A stretch of 64,000 bases of DNA from Pseudomonadota bacterium (GTDB lineage: Bacteria; Pseudomonadota; Alphaproteobacteria; Reyranellales; Reyranellaceae). Every line of letters starts with the position of its first letter. Positions within the stretch are counted from its first letter, which is position 1. Shown here in pieces: positions 8,281-17,667 of this stretch. The DNA lies in NCBI GenBank assembly GCA_018242505.1, contig JAFEBU010000043.1, forward strand, positions 1 to 64,000, read 5' to 3'. A program made the position numbers and the translations under genes. A model generated the notes under the pieces. It was not told the origin of the DNA, did no database searches, and was given only the letters and a program-made list of their open reading frames with translations.

Positions 8281-10016
8281 CGGATGCGCTCGATCCCGTG
8301 ACGCTTGCGCTGGTGCAGAACCGGCTCGACCATATCTCGCTGCAGATGGGCTGGGTGATGACACGCACCGCGCGCTCGCCGATCTTCAGCCAGAGCCATG
8401 ACTTCTCCTGCTTCATCTCCGACGCCCGCGGCACGCTGATCAGCCAGGCAGACGGCATCCCGATCCATACCGGCGGCGGGGGCTTTGCCGTGCGCGCCAT
8501 CCTGCGCGACTTCAAGGACGCGATCGCACCGGAGGACGTGTTCCTGCTCAATGATCCCTATACCGCCGGCGGCAATCACTTGCCTGACTGGGTGATCGCG
8601 CGGCCGGTGTTCGTCGCCGGCAAGCTGGTCGCCTTCGCCTGCAACCGCGCCCATCAGGCCGATATCGGCGGCGGCGCGGCCGGAACCTACAACTCCGCGG
8701 CCACGGAAATCTTTCACGAAGGCATCCGCCTGCCCGTGCTGAAGTTGATCGAGGGTGGCAAGACCCGAGCAGACCTCTGGCGCCTGCTGCTTTTGAACAC
8801 GCGCCTGCCCGAGGCGCTCGAAGGCGATCTGCACGCGATGATCGGCTCGACGCGCATCGGTGCAGAGCGGCTGGTCCTCCTGGTCGAGGAACTGGGCGTC
8901 GAACGCGCCGGCGACTTCTTCGAGGGTGTGCTGGCTCACGCCGACCGCCGCTTCCAAGGATGCATCGATCGCCTCGCCGAGGGCGTCTGGTGCGCCGAGG
9001 AGGCGGTCGACAACGACTGCTTCGGCCCGATCGACAGCCGCATCGCCGTCGCCCTGACCGTCAAGGACCGCCGGCTGATCGTCGACTTCGCCGGCACTTC
9101 GCCGCAGATCCAGGGCTTCAAGAACAGCTCGGTCGCCAACTCCACCTCGGCGGTGTTCATGGCGCTCGCATCCTTCTTCGAGCCCGACCTCCCCAAGAAC
9201 GAGGGCGCCTTTCGCAGCGTCGAGATCCGCCTGCCTGAAGGCACGCTGGTCAACGCCCGGGCACCAGCGCCGATGACCATGAACACGGTGTTCGTGGCGC
9301 ACGAGATCGTGCATGTGATGTGGAAGGCGCTCGGACAGGCCCTGCCCGAGCGCGCCTCTGCCGGCTGGTCCAAGGCGGTCCACTCGGTAACGGCCGGCTT
9401 GCGACCGGACGGTGGGCGCTACGTCATGTATCAATGGGCGGGCGCGCCGGCCGGCGGCGGCGTCGAGGGCCGCGATGGCTTCCACTTGATCGGCCATCTG
9501 ATCACCCTGGGTGGCCTGACGCTGCCCAACCTCGAAACCTACGAGCAGCTTTATCCGGCGCGGTTCAAGCGACAGGAACTGCGCTGCGACACCGCCGGCC
9601 CAGGACGCTTCCGTGGCGGCGCGGGATGCGACTACGAGGTCGAGATACTCACACCGGCCGACTATGCCTTCCGGGGCGAAGGCGTCGGTGCGCCATCGAG
9701 CTTCGGCTCGGCCGGCGGCCGCGCCGGTTCGAGTGGCGAAGTGATCCTGGCCCTGGCCGACGGCAAAGAAATCCACGCACCCAAGTACGGCGTTGTGCGT
9801 CACGAGCCCGCGACCTATCGAGCCCTGTCGCCGGGTGGCGGGGGCTATGGCGATCCCATGACGCGCGATCCCACCCGCGTGCTGCGCGACGTGCGTGACG
9901 GCATCATCAGCGCAGCCGCGGCGGAGCGTGACTATGGCGTGGCGATCGCCGCCAACGGGCGCAGCATCGACATGTCCAGGACAACGGCGCTGCGTGCGCC
10001 AACCTCCCGGTCATAG
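8277..10016 (+). CDS. Hydantoinase B/oxoprolinase family protein, HyuB-type subunit
   Basis: This 579-aa protein is the partner of the HyuA-type subunit that ends at 8280; the two genes overlap by 4 bases. Family landmarks include the N-terminal LDPVTLALVQNRLDHIS, FLLNDPYTAGGNHLPDW, and a glycine-rich C-terminal segment SPGGGGYGDPM that closes almost every member. Length agrees with the family (about 550-600 aa). It should act in the cytoplasm as part of an ATP-driven amidohydrolase. A 557-aa open frame on the other strand is an antisense shadow produced by high third-position GC. Confidence 0.92.
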   Translation: MTDALDPVTLALVQNRLDHISLQMGWVMTRTARSPIFSQSHDFSCFISDARGTLISQADGIPIHTGGGGFAVRAILRDFKDAIAPEDVFLLNDPYTAGGNHLPDWVIARPVFVAGKLVAFACNRAHQADIGGGAAGTYNSAATEIFHEGIRLPVLKLIEGGKTRADLWRLLLLNTRLPEALEGDLHAMIGSTRIGAERLVLLVEELGVERAGDFFEGVLAHADRRFQGCIDRLAEGVWCAEEAVDNDCFGPIDSRIAVALTVKDRRLIVDFAGTSPQIQGFKNSSVANSTSAVFMALASFFEPDLPKNEGAFRSVEIRLPEGTLVNARAPAPMTMNTVFVAHEIVHVMWKALGQALPERASAGWSKAVHSVTAGLRPDGGRYVMYQWAGAPAGGGVEGRDGFHLIGHLITLGGLTLPNLETYEQLYPARFKRQELRCDTAGPGRFRGGAGCDYEVEILTPADYAFRGEGVGAPSSFGSAGGRAGSSGEVILALADGKEIHAPKYGVVRHEPATYRALSPGGGGYGDPMTRDPTRVLRDVRDGIISAAAAERDYGVAIAANGRSIDMSRTTALRAPTSRS

Positions 10017-10087
10017 GGGCTCTCCACGTCTCCGCATCGCTGATTGCGACGCAGACCAATCGAACATGCCTTGATTGTCATACCGCA

Positions 10088-10105
10088 AGGCGGCCTTGGC
10101 CGCCT
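10088..10105. terminator. Hairpin between hyuB and the esterase gene
   Basis: An 18-base perfect palindrome, AGGCGGCC-TT-GGCCGCCT, lies 72 bases after the HyuB stop. With a realistic loop it gives a stem of about 7 GC-rich pairs. No T-run follows on the plus strand, so this may be a Rho-independent-like end, an RNA stabiliser or a processing site. Confidence 0.4.
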
Positions 10106-10184
10106 CGGCACGGCACGCTTCCTCTTGAATCCACCTGCCGTTGCCTGGATCGTTGTGACGACGTCCGACTCCGGAGGAACGGAA

Positions 10185-11075
10185 ATGACCATCGCCCAAC
10201 TCGACAGCCTCGTCACCCTGCTGCGCTCGCGGGCCGCTCCTGAGACCCCCGACATAGGCCAGGCACGCGCCCGGTTCGAGAAGCTGGCGGACTTCCTGGG
10301 CGGCGCACCGGATGCCAAATGTGAGAAGGTCAGCGCCGGCGGGGTGCCGGCCGAATGGATCAAGGCGCCGGGCTGCGATCCGGGGCGTGCGGTGCTTTAC
10401 CTGCATGGCGGCGGATATGCCATCGGGTCGATCAACACCCATCGACGGCTCGCCTACGATATTTCGGCTGCATCGACCGCCGCCGTCCTGGTGATCGACT
10501 ATCGCCTGGCGCCGGAGCATCCGTTCCCTGCCGCCGTGGAGGATGCCACCAAGGCATGGCGCTGGTTGTTGGAGCAGGGCTTCGCCGCGAACCGGCTGGC
10601 AATCGCAGGCGACTCGGCCGGCGGCGGCCTCACCCTCGCCACCCTGGTCAACCTGCGCGACCAGAAGCTCGGCCTCCCGGCATGCGCCGTGGCGATCTCG
10701 CCCTGGGTCGATCTCGAAGGCGCGGGCAACAGCATCACGACGCGCGCTGCACAGGATCCCATGGTGCAGAAGAACGGCCTGCTCTGGATGGCGGGCCTCT
10801 ATCTCAATGGCAAGGACGCAAAGACGCCGCTCGCGGCGCCGCTACATGCCGACCTGAAAGGCCTGCCGCCGATTCTGGTCCAGGTCGGCACGGCGGAAAC
10901 ACTGCTGGATGATTCCACACGCATCGCCGAGAAACTGCACGCCGCCGGCGTCGATGTACGTCTCGCGATCTGGCCGAACATGCTGCATGTGTTTCCGCTC
11001 TTCGCTCCCGTCCTCTCCGAGGGGCGTGAGGGCTGCGTCGAGATCGGTGCCTTCATCCGCAGCAGGATGCCATGA
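10185..11075 (+). CDS. Alpha/beta hydrolase, HSL-type esterase/lipase
   Basis: This 296-aa serine hydrolase belongs to the hormone-sensitive-lipase family IV. The oxyanion-hole motif HGGGYAIGS, the nucleophile elbow GDSAGGG, an Asp in ETLLDDS and a late His in NMLHVFP make a full catalytic triad. The ATG at 10185 is preceded by GGAGGA with 6-base spacing, so the longer in-frame start at 10044 is rejected. It overlaps the following LLM oxidoreductase by ATGA, suggesting paired action on the same substrate, for instance hydrolysis of an ester before oxidation. No signal peptide, so cytoplasmic. Confidence 0.9.
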   Translation: MTIAQLDSLVTLLRSRAAPETPDIGQARARFEKLADFLGGAPDAKCEKVSAGGVPAEWIKAPGCDPGRAVLYLHGGGYAIGSINTHRRLAYDISAASTAAVLVIDYRLAPEHPFPAAVEDATKAWRWLLEQGFAANRLAIAGDSAGGGLTLATLVNLRDQKLGLPACAVAISPWVDLEGAGNSITTRAAQDPMVQKNGLLWMAGLYLNGKDAKTPLAAPLHADLKGLPPILVQVGTAETLLDDSTRIAEKLHAAGVDVRLAIWPNMLHVFPLFAPVLSEGREGCVEIGAFIRSRMP

Positions 11076-12154
11076 AGTTCGGAGTCACCGTCGCTCCGCG
11101 CGTCTCGGACTGGAAGCTGTTCGTCGATCTCGAGTCGATGGGCTACGACTGCGCCTGGGCGGCCGATTCGCAGATGCTCTATTCGGACGCCTATGCCGTC
11201 CTGGCGTTGGCGGCGGCCAACACCTCGCGCATCCGGCTCGGAACGGGTGTCGCGGTGGCGCCGGTGCGGCTGGCGCCGGTCGCCGCGCACTCGATCGCCA
11301 CCATCAACCAGTTGGCGCCGGGCCGCGTCTTCCTCGGCATCGGCACCGGCCACACCGCCATGCGCGTGATGGGCAAGGATCCGATGAAGGCCGGCCCGTT
11401 TCGCGAGTACCTGCGCGTGCTGCGTGCCCTGCTGCATGGCGAGGAGGTCGACTACACACTCGACGGCGAACGTCACGAAATCCGCTTCCTGCACCCCGAC
11501 CAGGGCTTCATCGATGTCGCGCATCCGGTTCCGATCTATGTCGCCGCCGACGGTCCGCTGGCGCTCAAGGCGGCGGGTGCCTATGGCGACGGCCGGGTCT
11601 GCTCGCACAACCAGACGCGGGGCCGGTTGCAAAAGAGTCTCGAAGTGATGCGCGAGGGCGCCACGGCCGTGGGCCGCACGCTACCGGACGACTTCCATAC
11701 CGCCGCCCTCACCTATGCCTGCGTGCTCCAGCCGGGCGAAAGCATGACGTCGGACCGAGTCATAGATGAGGTCGGGCCGATGGCGGCCGCCACGCTGCAT
11801 TATTGGTGGGAATTCTACCAGAAGGACGGCGACACCAGCACGGTGGCCGCCCGCTGCCGTGGCCTCTGGGAGGAATATCTCGCTTTTACCGAGAAGATGG
11901 CGGCACCGCTTTCCAAGCGCTATCAGCAGATCCACCTCGGCCATTGCGCCTTCCTGCCGGCGGAGGAACGCCGCTTCATCACCGAGGATCTGATCCGCGC
12001 CACCGGCGGCCTGGTCGGAACGCCGGACGAGATCATCGCCATGTTGCGCGAACGCGAGGCGATGGGCCTCAGCGAGATCACGCTGCTGCCGGCCATGTCC
12101 CAGGCCAGACGCAACCTCAAGGATTTTGCCGAGAAGGTAATCGCGCGTTACTGA
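11072..12154 (+). CDS. LLM class (luciferase-like, F420- or flavin-dependent) oxidoreductase
   Basis: This 360-aa protein has the bacterial-luciferase-like TIM barrel. It begins MKFGVTVAPRV and contains the typical SRIRLGTGVAVAP strand and the APGRVFLGIGTGHT segment that binds F420 or FMN. It starts within the stop of the esterase gene (ATGA overlap). Six LLM genes of this type lie in the window, and a Ddn-like deazaflavin protein at 61655 suggests that F420 is available, but cofactor choice cannot be proven from sequence. The reaction is a hydride transfer or monooxygenation on an unknown organic molecule. Confidence 0.88.
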   Translation: MKFGVTVAPRVSDWKLFVDLESMGYDCAWAADSQMLYSDAYAVLALAAANTSRIRLGTGVAVAPVRLAPVAAHSIATINQLAPGRVFLGIGTGHTAMRVMGKDPMKAGPFREYLRVLRALLHGEEVDYTLDGERHEIRFLHPDQGFIDVAHPVPIYVAADGPLALKAAGAYGDGRVCSHNQTRGRLQKSLEVMREGATAVGRTLPDDFHTAALTYACVLQPGESMTSDRVIDEVGPMAAATLHYWWEFYQKDGDTSTVAARCRGLWEEYLAFTEKMAAPLSKRYQQIHLGHCAFLPAEERRFITEDLIRATGGLVGTPDEIIAMLREREAMGLSEITLLPAMSQARRNLKDFAEKVIARY

Positions 12155-12210
12155 AGCGGTGATAGAGTGCGGTTCTTCGATCCACGACCAAGGCCAAAGG
12201 ACCTCCGCCC

Positions 12211-12510
12211 GTGACAACGATCGATGACTTCCGGAACAGCCTGTCGGCAGCAGCGCCGCCACCCGGCCTCGGACTCGCCCTGCAGGCCCTCTGGTGGGTG
12301 CGACACGGCGACTGGGATCGCGCACATGAATGCGTCCAGCAGCGCGAAGGCGATCGCGACTGCGATTGGGTCCACGCCCACCTGCATCGACAGGAAGGCG
12401 ACATGACGAACGCCGGCGGATGGTATCGGCGCGCCGGACAGTCTGTGTCGTCCCTGTCGTTGCCGGACGAGTGGACTCTCCTCGCGACGGAGATGCTCTC
12501 GCGACAGTAG
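12211..12510 (+). CDS. Conserved hypothetical protein, 99 aa
   Basis: A small Trp-rich soluble protein starts with GTG at 12211, with an AAAGGA-like ribosome site about 11 bases upstream. The segment LALQALWWVRHGDWDRAHECVQ and the repeated Asp/His-rich middle (DCDWVHAHLHRQEGD) look like a helical, TPR-like hairpin that could pack against a partner. I recognise the pattern as a small unknown protein of alphaproteobacteria, without an assigned function. It sits between the LLM gene and a convergent amidohydrolase. Confidence 0.65.
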   Translation: MTTIDDFRNSLSAAAPPPGLGLALQALWWVRHGDWDRAHECVQQREGDRDCDWVHAHLHRQEGDMTNAGGWYRRAGQSVSSLSLPDEWTLLATEMLSRQ

Positions 12511-12518
12511 GCGTCAGG

Positions 12519-13832
12519 TCAGCCCAGGATGCGCCGACGGGAAGTGCGGATCATCGCCTCGGCCTTCCCGGGCTCGAAGCCCGCCAGCATGCCGGCCCGC
12601 ATGCGGATCTCGCCGTCGACGATCACGGTGTCGATATCACGGGGACTCGTCTGCAAAAGGACATGGGAGCAGACGTCGTCGACGACCGAGTCGCCGAAAG
12701 GTCCCTTGCGAATCAAGACGATGTCCGCGCGCTTGCCGGGTGTCAGCGAGCCAATCCTGTCGTCCAGGCCCAGCACGCGCGCCGCAACAATGGTCGCCGC
12801 CTCGATCAGCCGGCGCGGCGTCAACAGGGGGAGCCCGGGGCGTACTGCCGGCCGCCGGCCGACGACGCTGGAAAAGCTGCGTTCCATCGCCCCATCGAGG
12901 AAGCCCTGGACGTTGAACATGACGCGCAACTGCCCGATCGTGTCGGACGCGACGGAGCAGGGAACATCGCAGCCGAACACGACATCGACGCCGCGGTCGA
13001 TGGCACGGCGAACCACGTCGGCCGGCGTCCCCTGCACGTCGGCGGTGGGCGTGAAGCAGATCGGCGTCCGCGCCTTTGCCATCAGCTCGAGTTCGGCGTT
13101 GGTGATCAGGTTGCCATGGATCACGAGAAGGTCGGGCCCGAGCAGCCCCATCGCATGCAGTTGCTGGATCGTGCCGGTCTCGTTCACATGGATGCAGCTC
13201 GGCGCCTGCACGGCGCGCGCGAAGGCCAATTGCTTCTCGAGGCCCGGCGCGCCGATGGACTCGATGCCGAATCCGACGGTGGTTAGGCCAGCGGGATCGT
13301 GGAACGTATCGTAGACGCGCCGGGCATCGTCAAAGCGATCGCCTGGCCCGGGAAAATCATCCGGGCTGACGCTCATGAAGGAGTAGGTGAACAGATGACG
13401 GATGCCGGTCGCACGCAACGCCTCGATCGAGGCCGGGGCATAGCCGGGACCGCGGATATCGTGGCAATAATCGACGACGGTCGTCGTGCCGTAGGACAGC
13501 ATTTCGAAGCCGCCGATATAGGCCGCATGGAAGTTGTCTTCGGCCGTGAAACGCCGGCGCAAGGGCAGGAACGCGGAATAGTAGGTGCCCGGCCAGAGAT
13601 CGGGCACATAGCCGCGCAAGACCGTCTGCCATAGACAAGTGTGGGCATCGACGATGCCCGGCAGCGCAATCATGCAGGAACCGTCGATCACCTCGGCGCC
13701 CGTGCTGTCGAGCGACGATCCGACGGCGCCGATTGCACCGTTCTCGATCAGGATGTCGGCCGAACGGAAGTCACCCAGCGCCCTGTCCATGGTGACGACC
13801 TGCGCCCCTCGAATGACCGTTCTCCTGGCCAT
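12519..13832 (-). CDS. Chlorohydrolase/deaminase-type amidohydrolase with H-x-C metal motif
   Basis: This 437-aa protein of the AtzA/TrzN/SsnA branch of amidohydrolases hydrolyses C-N or C-Cl bonds in relatives. The barrel strand usually ending H-x-H reads GIVDAHTCLWQ here: the second His is a Cys (codon TGT at about 13648). Other ligands are present: His in CIHVNET, His in VIHGNL and Asp in FGCDVPCS. A Tyr-rich loop follows. It is 15 bases downstream of the D-aminoacylase-like gene on the same strand, so both probably act on one N-containing substrate. ATG 13832 is preferred over GTG 13835 for spacing to the G-rich ribosome site. Confidence 0.85.
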   Translation of the reverse strand: MARRTVIRGAQVVTMDRALGDFRSADILIENGAIGAVGSSLDSTGAEVIDGSCMIALPGIVDAHTCLWQTVLRGYVPDLWPGTYYSAFLPLRRRFTAEDNFHAAYIGGFEMLSYGTTTVVDYCHDIRGPGYAPASIEALRATGIRHLFTYSFMSVSPDDFPGPGDRFDDARRVYDTFHDPAGLTTVGFGIESIGAPGLEKQLAFARAVQAPSCIHVNETGTIQQLHAMGLLGPDLLVIHGNLITNAELELMAKARTPICFTPTADVQGTPADVVRRAIDRGVDVVFGCDVPCSVASDTIGQLRVMFNVQGFLDGAMERSFSSVVGRRPAVRPGLPLLTPRRLIEAATIVAARVLGLDDRIGSLTPGKRADIVLIRKGPFGDSVVDDVCSHVLLQTSPRDIDTVIVDGEIRMRAGMLAGFEPGKAEAMIRTSRRRILG

Positions 13833-13847
13833 CACGCCCCCCGCCGG

Positions 13848-15566
13848 TTACGACGCAAGCCTGCCCTTCAGCACCTCGCCGGCGAAAGTCCCCGTGGCCT
13901 CGCCGTTCTCGAAGGCCACGGAGCCATTGACGACGGTCCCGCGGATGCCTTCCGCCTTTTGCACCAACCGTCGCGCACCGCCCGGCAGATCGGTCTCGAC
14001 CGTCGGCAGGCAGGGCCGGATGCGATCCTCCTCGAACAACACCAGGTCTGCCCTATAGCCTTCCTTGACGAGGCCCCTGTCGTGCAACTCCCAGGCACGG
14101 GCGTTGTCATGTGTCAGCTTCCTGATTGCCTGTTCGAGCGTGAACGCGCGGTGCTTGCGCACCCAATAGCTCAGGAAATGCGTCTGCAACGACGAACCCA
14201 TCTCCTGGCACACATGCGCGCCTGAATCGGAAAACGTCGCGAGCGTGCGGCCATGCCGCAGGATGCCCAGCACGTCCTGCGGCGATTCGTTCACCAGCGG
14301 CTGAACGTAGATCTGGTTCTCGTCGGCGAGGCAGAGGTCGATCATCACCTCGACCGGATGCCGGCCGCGCGCCCTGGCGAGCTGGTCGACCGTCGGGTCG
14401 TCCCAATCGACGCCCTTCAAGGCGAAAAGGTTCGTGTAGTCCGGCTTGCGCGGATCCGTTGTCGCGGCCCCGCCGCCCTGGAAGGTGGCGTCGCGCGGCT
14501 TCATCTTCGCCTCGGCCGCCACCAGCTCGCGGCGCACCGCGGGATCGGAGAGCCGTCTCTTTTGCTCCGCAAGCGGCAGCGCGCGGATCGGCTTCCATGC
14601 CGGCAGCACATCGAACGGCAGATAGGATTTCAACGAGAAGATCGCGTTGATCGAACGCGTGGTGCCCTGCCCGAACATCCTCCCGCCGGCAGCGACCGTA
14701 TCGTCGATGTATCGCGTCTGGTCGTGCCAGGGTGTGGGATCGTCGCCCTGGCGCGTCGACAGCACGCCGAACATGATGGGCCGCTTGTGCGCGAGCGCGA
14801 TTTCCCGCAGGCGTTCGAGGAAGGCGCGATGGGCGGGACCGCTGGCGATGTCGGGGCCGATCTGGAAGATGCCGGCATCGAGCTCGGCCATGGCGGCGAC
14901 GATGCGGTCGATCTCTTGCCAGTCGGCGATGCGGCTGGCGACCGGCGTGTTGTCGGGAGTGACATGCGTATTGGCCCGCGAGCTCGAAAAGCCGAGCGCG
15001 CCCGCCTTCAGCGCTTCCTGGACCAGAAGCGCCATGCGATGCATGTCATCGTCGTTGGCCGTCTCGTCGAGCGCACGCTTTCCCATGACGTACATGCGCA
15101 ATGCCGAATGGCCGATATACATGCCGTAGTTGATCGCCTTCGGCAGGCGCTCCACCGTGGCCATGTAGTCGGGGAAGGTCTCCCAATTCCAGTCGATGCC
15201 GGCAGCCATCGCCTCGGTCGGAATGTCCTCGACGGCCGACAGGCAGCGCGCGTACCAGTCACGATCTGCCGGCTTGCAAGGCGCCAGCGCGAAGCCGCAA
15301 TTGCTCATCACGACCGACGTAACGCCGTGCCAGCATGAGCAGCTCCCCAACGGATCCCAGGCCACCTGCGCATCCATGTGAGTGTGGCCGTCGATGAAGC
15401 CCGGCGAGACGATCAGGCCGTCGGCATCGATCGTCCGCCGCGCGGGCCCGGAGACTCGGCCGATCTCGACGATGCGCCCATCCCTGACACCGATATCGGC
15501 GACAAACCGCCTGCCGCCGGAGCCGTCGACGACGGTACCGCCTCGCACCACCAGATCCAGCGCCAT
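13848..15566 (-). CDS. N-acyl-D-amino-acid deacylase / dihydroorotase-like amidohydrolase (Amidohydro_3)
   Basis: This 572-aa enzyme is of the D-aminoacylase type. The N-terminal beta-sandwich (LDLVVRGGTVVDGSG) is followed by the metal motif GFIDGHTHMDAQV, the catalytic-loop Cys/His region MSNCGFALAPC, and the C-terminal sandwich ending with EGIRGTVVNG, as in relatives of 480-580 aa. It would deacylate an N-acyl-amino acid. The start at 15566 has a GGAGAAGG ribosome site; a GTG four codons upstream is less likely. It forms an operon with the amidohydrolase at 12519. Confidence 0.88.
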   Translation of the reverse strand: MALDLVVRGGTVVDGSGGRRFVADIGVRDGRIVEIGRVSGPARRTIDADGLIVSPGFIDGHTHMDAQVAWDPLGSCSCWHGVTSVVMSNCGFALAPCKPADRDWYARCLSAVEDIPTEAMAAGIDWNWETFPDYMATVERLPKAINYGMYIGHSALRMYVMGKRALDETANDDDMHRMALLVQEALKAGALGFSSSRANTHVTPDNTPVASRIADWQEIDRIVAAMAELDAGIFQIGPDIASGPAHRAFLERLREIALAHKRPIMFGVLSTRQGDDPTPWHDQTRYIDDTVAAGGRMFGQGTTRSINAIFSLKSYLPFDVLPAWKPIRALPLAEQKRRLSDPAVRRELVAAEAKMKPRDATFQGGGAATTDPRKPDYTNLFALKGVDWDDPTVDQLARARGRHPVEVMIDLCLADENQIYVQPLVNESPQDVLGILRHGRTLATFSDSGAHVCQEMGSSLQTHFLSYWVRKHRAFTLEQAIRKLTHDNARAWELHDRGLVKEGYRADLVLFEEDRIRPCLPTVETDLPGGARRLVQKAEGIRGTVVNGSVAFENGEATGTFAGEVLKGRLAS

Positions 15567-15652
15567 GGCCTTCTCCACCTGATCATGACGATGCTATTGC
15601 CACGACCAGGTGGCGTCCATCCTCGGACTGCGGCGCCGGATCGGATGGCGGC

Positions 15653-17122
15653 TCAGTCGGCGGCGATGCTGGACGGCACGTCGCTCAGCGCAATGCCAAG
15701 CGCATCGGCAACGCCCTTGCCGTAGGCCGGATCGGCCTCGCGGCAATGCACGATATGTCGGACCTGGATCTCGGCCGGCACACCGGCCATTGCCCGCGCG
15801 GTATTGGCGAAAAGCGTCTGCTGCTGCGCCGGCGTCATCAAACGGAAGAGTGCACCGGGCTGGGAGAAGTAATCACGATCCTCCCGATGGTTCCAGTGAT
15901 CCGCCGCGCCTTCGATCGAAAGTGGCGGCTCCCGGAAGTCGGGCTGCTCCTGCCATTGGCCGAAGCTGTTGGGCTGGTAGCCGATCGTGCCGCCGTAGTT
16001 GCCGTCGGTTCGCATCTGGCCGTCGCGATGATAGCTGTGCACCGGGCAGCGTGCTGCGTTGACGGGGATCAGTTGATGGTTGACGCCAAGCCGGTAACGC
16101 TGCGCATCGCCATAGGAGAAGAGACGCGCCTGCAGCATCTTGTCGGGTGAGAAGCTGACGCCCGGCACCACGTTCGCCGGATTGAAGGCCGACTGCTCGA
16201 CCTCGGCGAAGAAGTTCTCGGGATTGCGGTTGAGCTCCATCACGCCGACGTCGAGCAAAGGGTAGTCCTTGTGCGGCCACACCTTCGTGAGATCGAATGG
16301 ATTGTACGGCACCTTCGAGGCGTCCTTCTCCGGCATGATCTGGACCTTCAAGGTCCACTTCGGGAACTCCTTCTTCTCCAGAGATTCGAAGAGATCGCGC
16401 TGATGGCTCTCGCGGTCCTTGCCGACGATCTCCTGCGCCTCGGCGTCGCTCAGGTTCTTGATGCCTTGCTGGCACCTGAAATGGAATTTGACCCAGAACC
16501 GCTCATTGTCGCGATTGATGAAGCTGAAGGTATGGCTACCGAAGCCATGCATATGGCGGTAGGAGGCCGGGATGCCGCGATCGCTCATCACGATCGTGAC
16601 CTGGTGAAGCGCCTCGGGCAGCGACGTCCAGAAATCCCAGTTGTTCCGCGCGCTGCGCATGTTGGTCCTGGGATCGCGCTTCACTGCGTGATTGAGATCG
16701 GGGAATTTCAGCGGATCGCGCAGGAAGAAGACCGGCGTGTTGTTGCCGACCAGATCCCAGTTGCCTTCCTCGGTGTAGAACTTGATGGCAAAGCCGCGGA
16801 TATCACGTTCGGCATCGGCGGCGCCGCGCTCGCCCGCCACGGTCGTGAAGCGCGCGAACAAGTCGGTCTTCTTGCCGACGGCCGAGAAGATCTTCGCGCG
16901 GGTGTACTTCGTGATGTCGTGGGTGACGGTGAAGGTCCCGTAGGCGCCGGATCCCTTGGCATGCATGCGCCGTTCGGGGATCACTTCGCGATCGAAGTGC
17001 GCGAGTTTCTCGAGCAGCCAGACGTCCTGGAGCAACAGGGGACCGCGCCGCCCCGCAGACATCGAGTTCTGGTTGTCGACGACGGGCGCACCCGCCGCGG
17101 TCGTGAGCTTCTTATCGGTCAT
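15653..17122 (-). CDS. Heme catalase, small-subunit type
   Basis: This 489-aa protein is a monofunctional heme catalase that breaks hydrogen peroxide into water and oxygen. The catalytic His lies in [12 protein letters not shown] (about residue 53), the conserved Asn in [11 protein letters not shown], and the proximal heme-ligand Tyr in [14 protein letters not shown]. Length fits small-subunit clade enzymes. The ATG at 17122 follows AAAGGAGGGG by about 7 bases; a GTG two codons upstream is too close to that site. Upstream, at 17185-17201, is an Irr/Fur-type palindrome overlapping a possible -10 (TATATT), so iron- or peroxide-dependent repression is likely. The gene lies after a lone receiver gene on the same strand but has its own promoter region. 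Confidence 0.95.
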   Translation of the reverse strand: MTDKKLTTAAGAPVVDNQNSMSAGRRGPLLLQDVWLLEKLAHFDREVIPERRMHAKGSGAYGTFTVTHDITKYTRAKIFSAVGKKTDLFARFTTVAGERGAADAERDIRGFAIKFYTEEGNWDLVGNNTPVFFLRDPLKFPDLNHAVKRDPRTNMRSARNNWDFWTSLPEALHQVTIVMSDRGIPASYRHMHGFGSHTFSFINRDNERFWVKFHFRCQQGIKNLSDAEAQEIVGKDRESHQRDLFESLEKKEFPKWTLKVQIMPEKDASKVPYNPFDLTKVWPHKDYPLLDVGVMELNRNPENFFAEVEQSAFNPANVVPGVSFSPDKMLQARLFSYGDAQRYRLGVNHQLIPVNAARCPVHSYHRDGQMRTDGNYGGTIGYQPNSFGQWQEQPDFREPPLSIEGAADHWNHREDRDYFSQPGALFRLMTPAQQQTLFANTARAMAGVPAEIQVRHIVHCREADPAYGKGVADALGIALSDVPSSIAAD

Positions 17123-17184
17123 ATGCACCCCTCCTTTGGGACGAGAAGTGAAATCTGGGCCCTGGCCTCCTGTCTGTCAATTAG

Positions 17185-17201
17185 TTTAGAATAATTCTAA
17201 T
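17185..17201. promoter_or_regulatory. Irr/Fur-family operator (iron control element-like) upstream of catalase
   Basis: The sequence TTTAGAA-TAA-TTCTAAT is a near-perfect inverted repeat; the inner 15 bases are symmetrical except for the central one. It matches the Irr/ICE pattern TTTAGAA-N3-TTCTAAA known from rhizobia in all but one base. It is 63-79 bases upstream of the catalase ATG in an AT-rich island. Binding by Irr is inferred; PerR- or Fur-type binding is possible. Confidence 0.65.
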
Positions 17202-17238
17202 ATAGAAATGCCGGATCGAACGCCCGTCCCTGGCGCGA

Positions 17239-17637
17239 CTAGGCGTCGGACTGCAGCGACGCGAGGACCAGTTCGATGACTTCCTCGCTCCTGTAGGGCT
17301 TGTTGAGGAAAGCGCGGTCGCGGTAGCGCGGCGGCATGAGCGCGCTCGACTGGCCGGAGATGAAGACGAAAGGAATGCGCTGCGCGGCGAGCGCATCGGC
17401 AAGTGGGAACGCCGTCTCGTTGTTGCGCAGCGTCACGTCGAGCAAAGCCGTCTCGATGGTGCGATCGGCCATTTGATCGTAGGCGCCTTGCACCGACGCC
17501 ACCGGTCCGACCACGGCGGCACCCGCTTCCGAGAGGATAGCCGTAAGTTCGAGAGCGATTTCAGAATTGTCCTCGACCACGAGGACCGTTCGGCCGGCGA
17601 GCGGCGCGGTCTCGGATGTATCCGTCGCCTCAAGCAT
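17239..17637 (-). CDS. Single-domain response regulator (receiver only)
   Basis: This 132-aa protein consists of one CheY-like receiver domain without output. Landmarks: TVLVVEDNSEIALEL (acidic pocket), the phospho-acceptor Asp in TALLDVTLRN, Ser in FISGQSS, and Lys in FLNKPYRSEEV. Such lone receivers relay phosphate or act on kinases. No kinase adjoins it directly; the SSF-type hybrid kinase at 19031 is the nearest. It stands between pyrophosphatase and catalase on the same strand. Confidence 0.9.
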   Translation of the reverse strand: MLEATDTSETAPLAGRTVLVVEDNSEIALELTAILSEAGAAVVGPVASVQGAYDQMADRTIETALLDVTLRNNETAFPLADALAAQRIPFVFISGQSSALMPPRYRDRAFLNKPYRSEEVIELVLASLQSDA

Positions 17638-17667
17638 CGCCTGCCTCCTCTGCTGTGCTGCTGCGGC

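Noticed and set aside
8130..9803. 557-aa antisense frame over HyuB
   Set aside because: Shadow of the real gene; composition is Asp/Gln/Arg-rich without structure.
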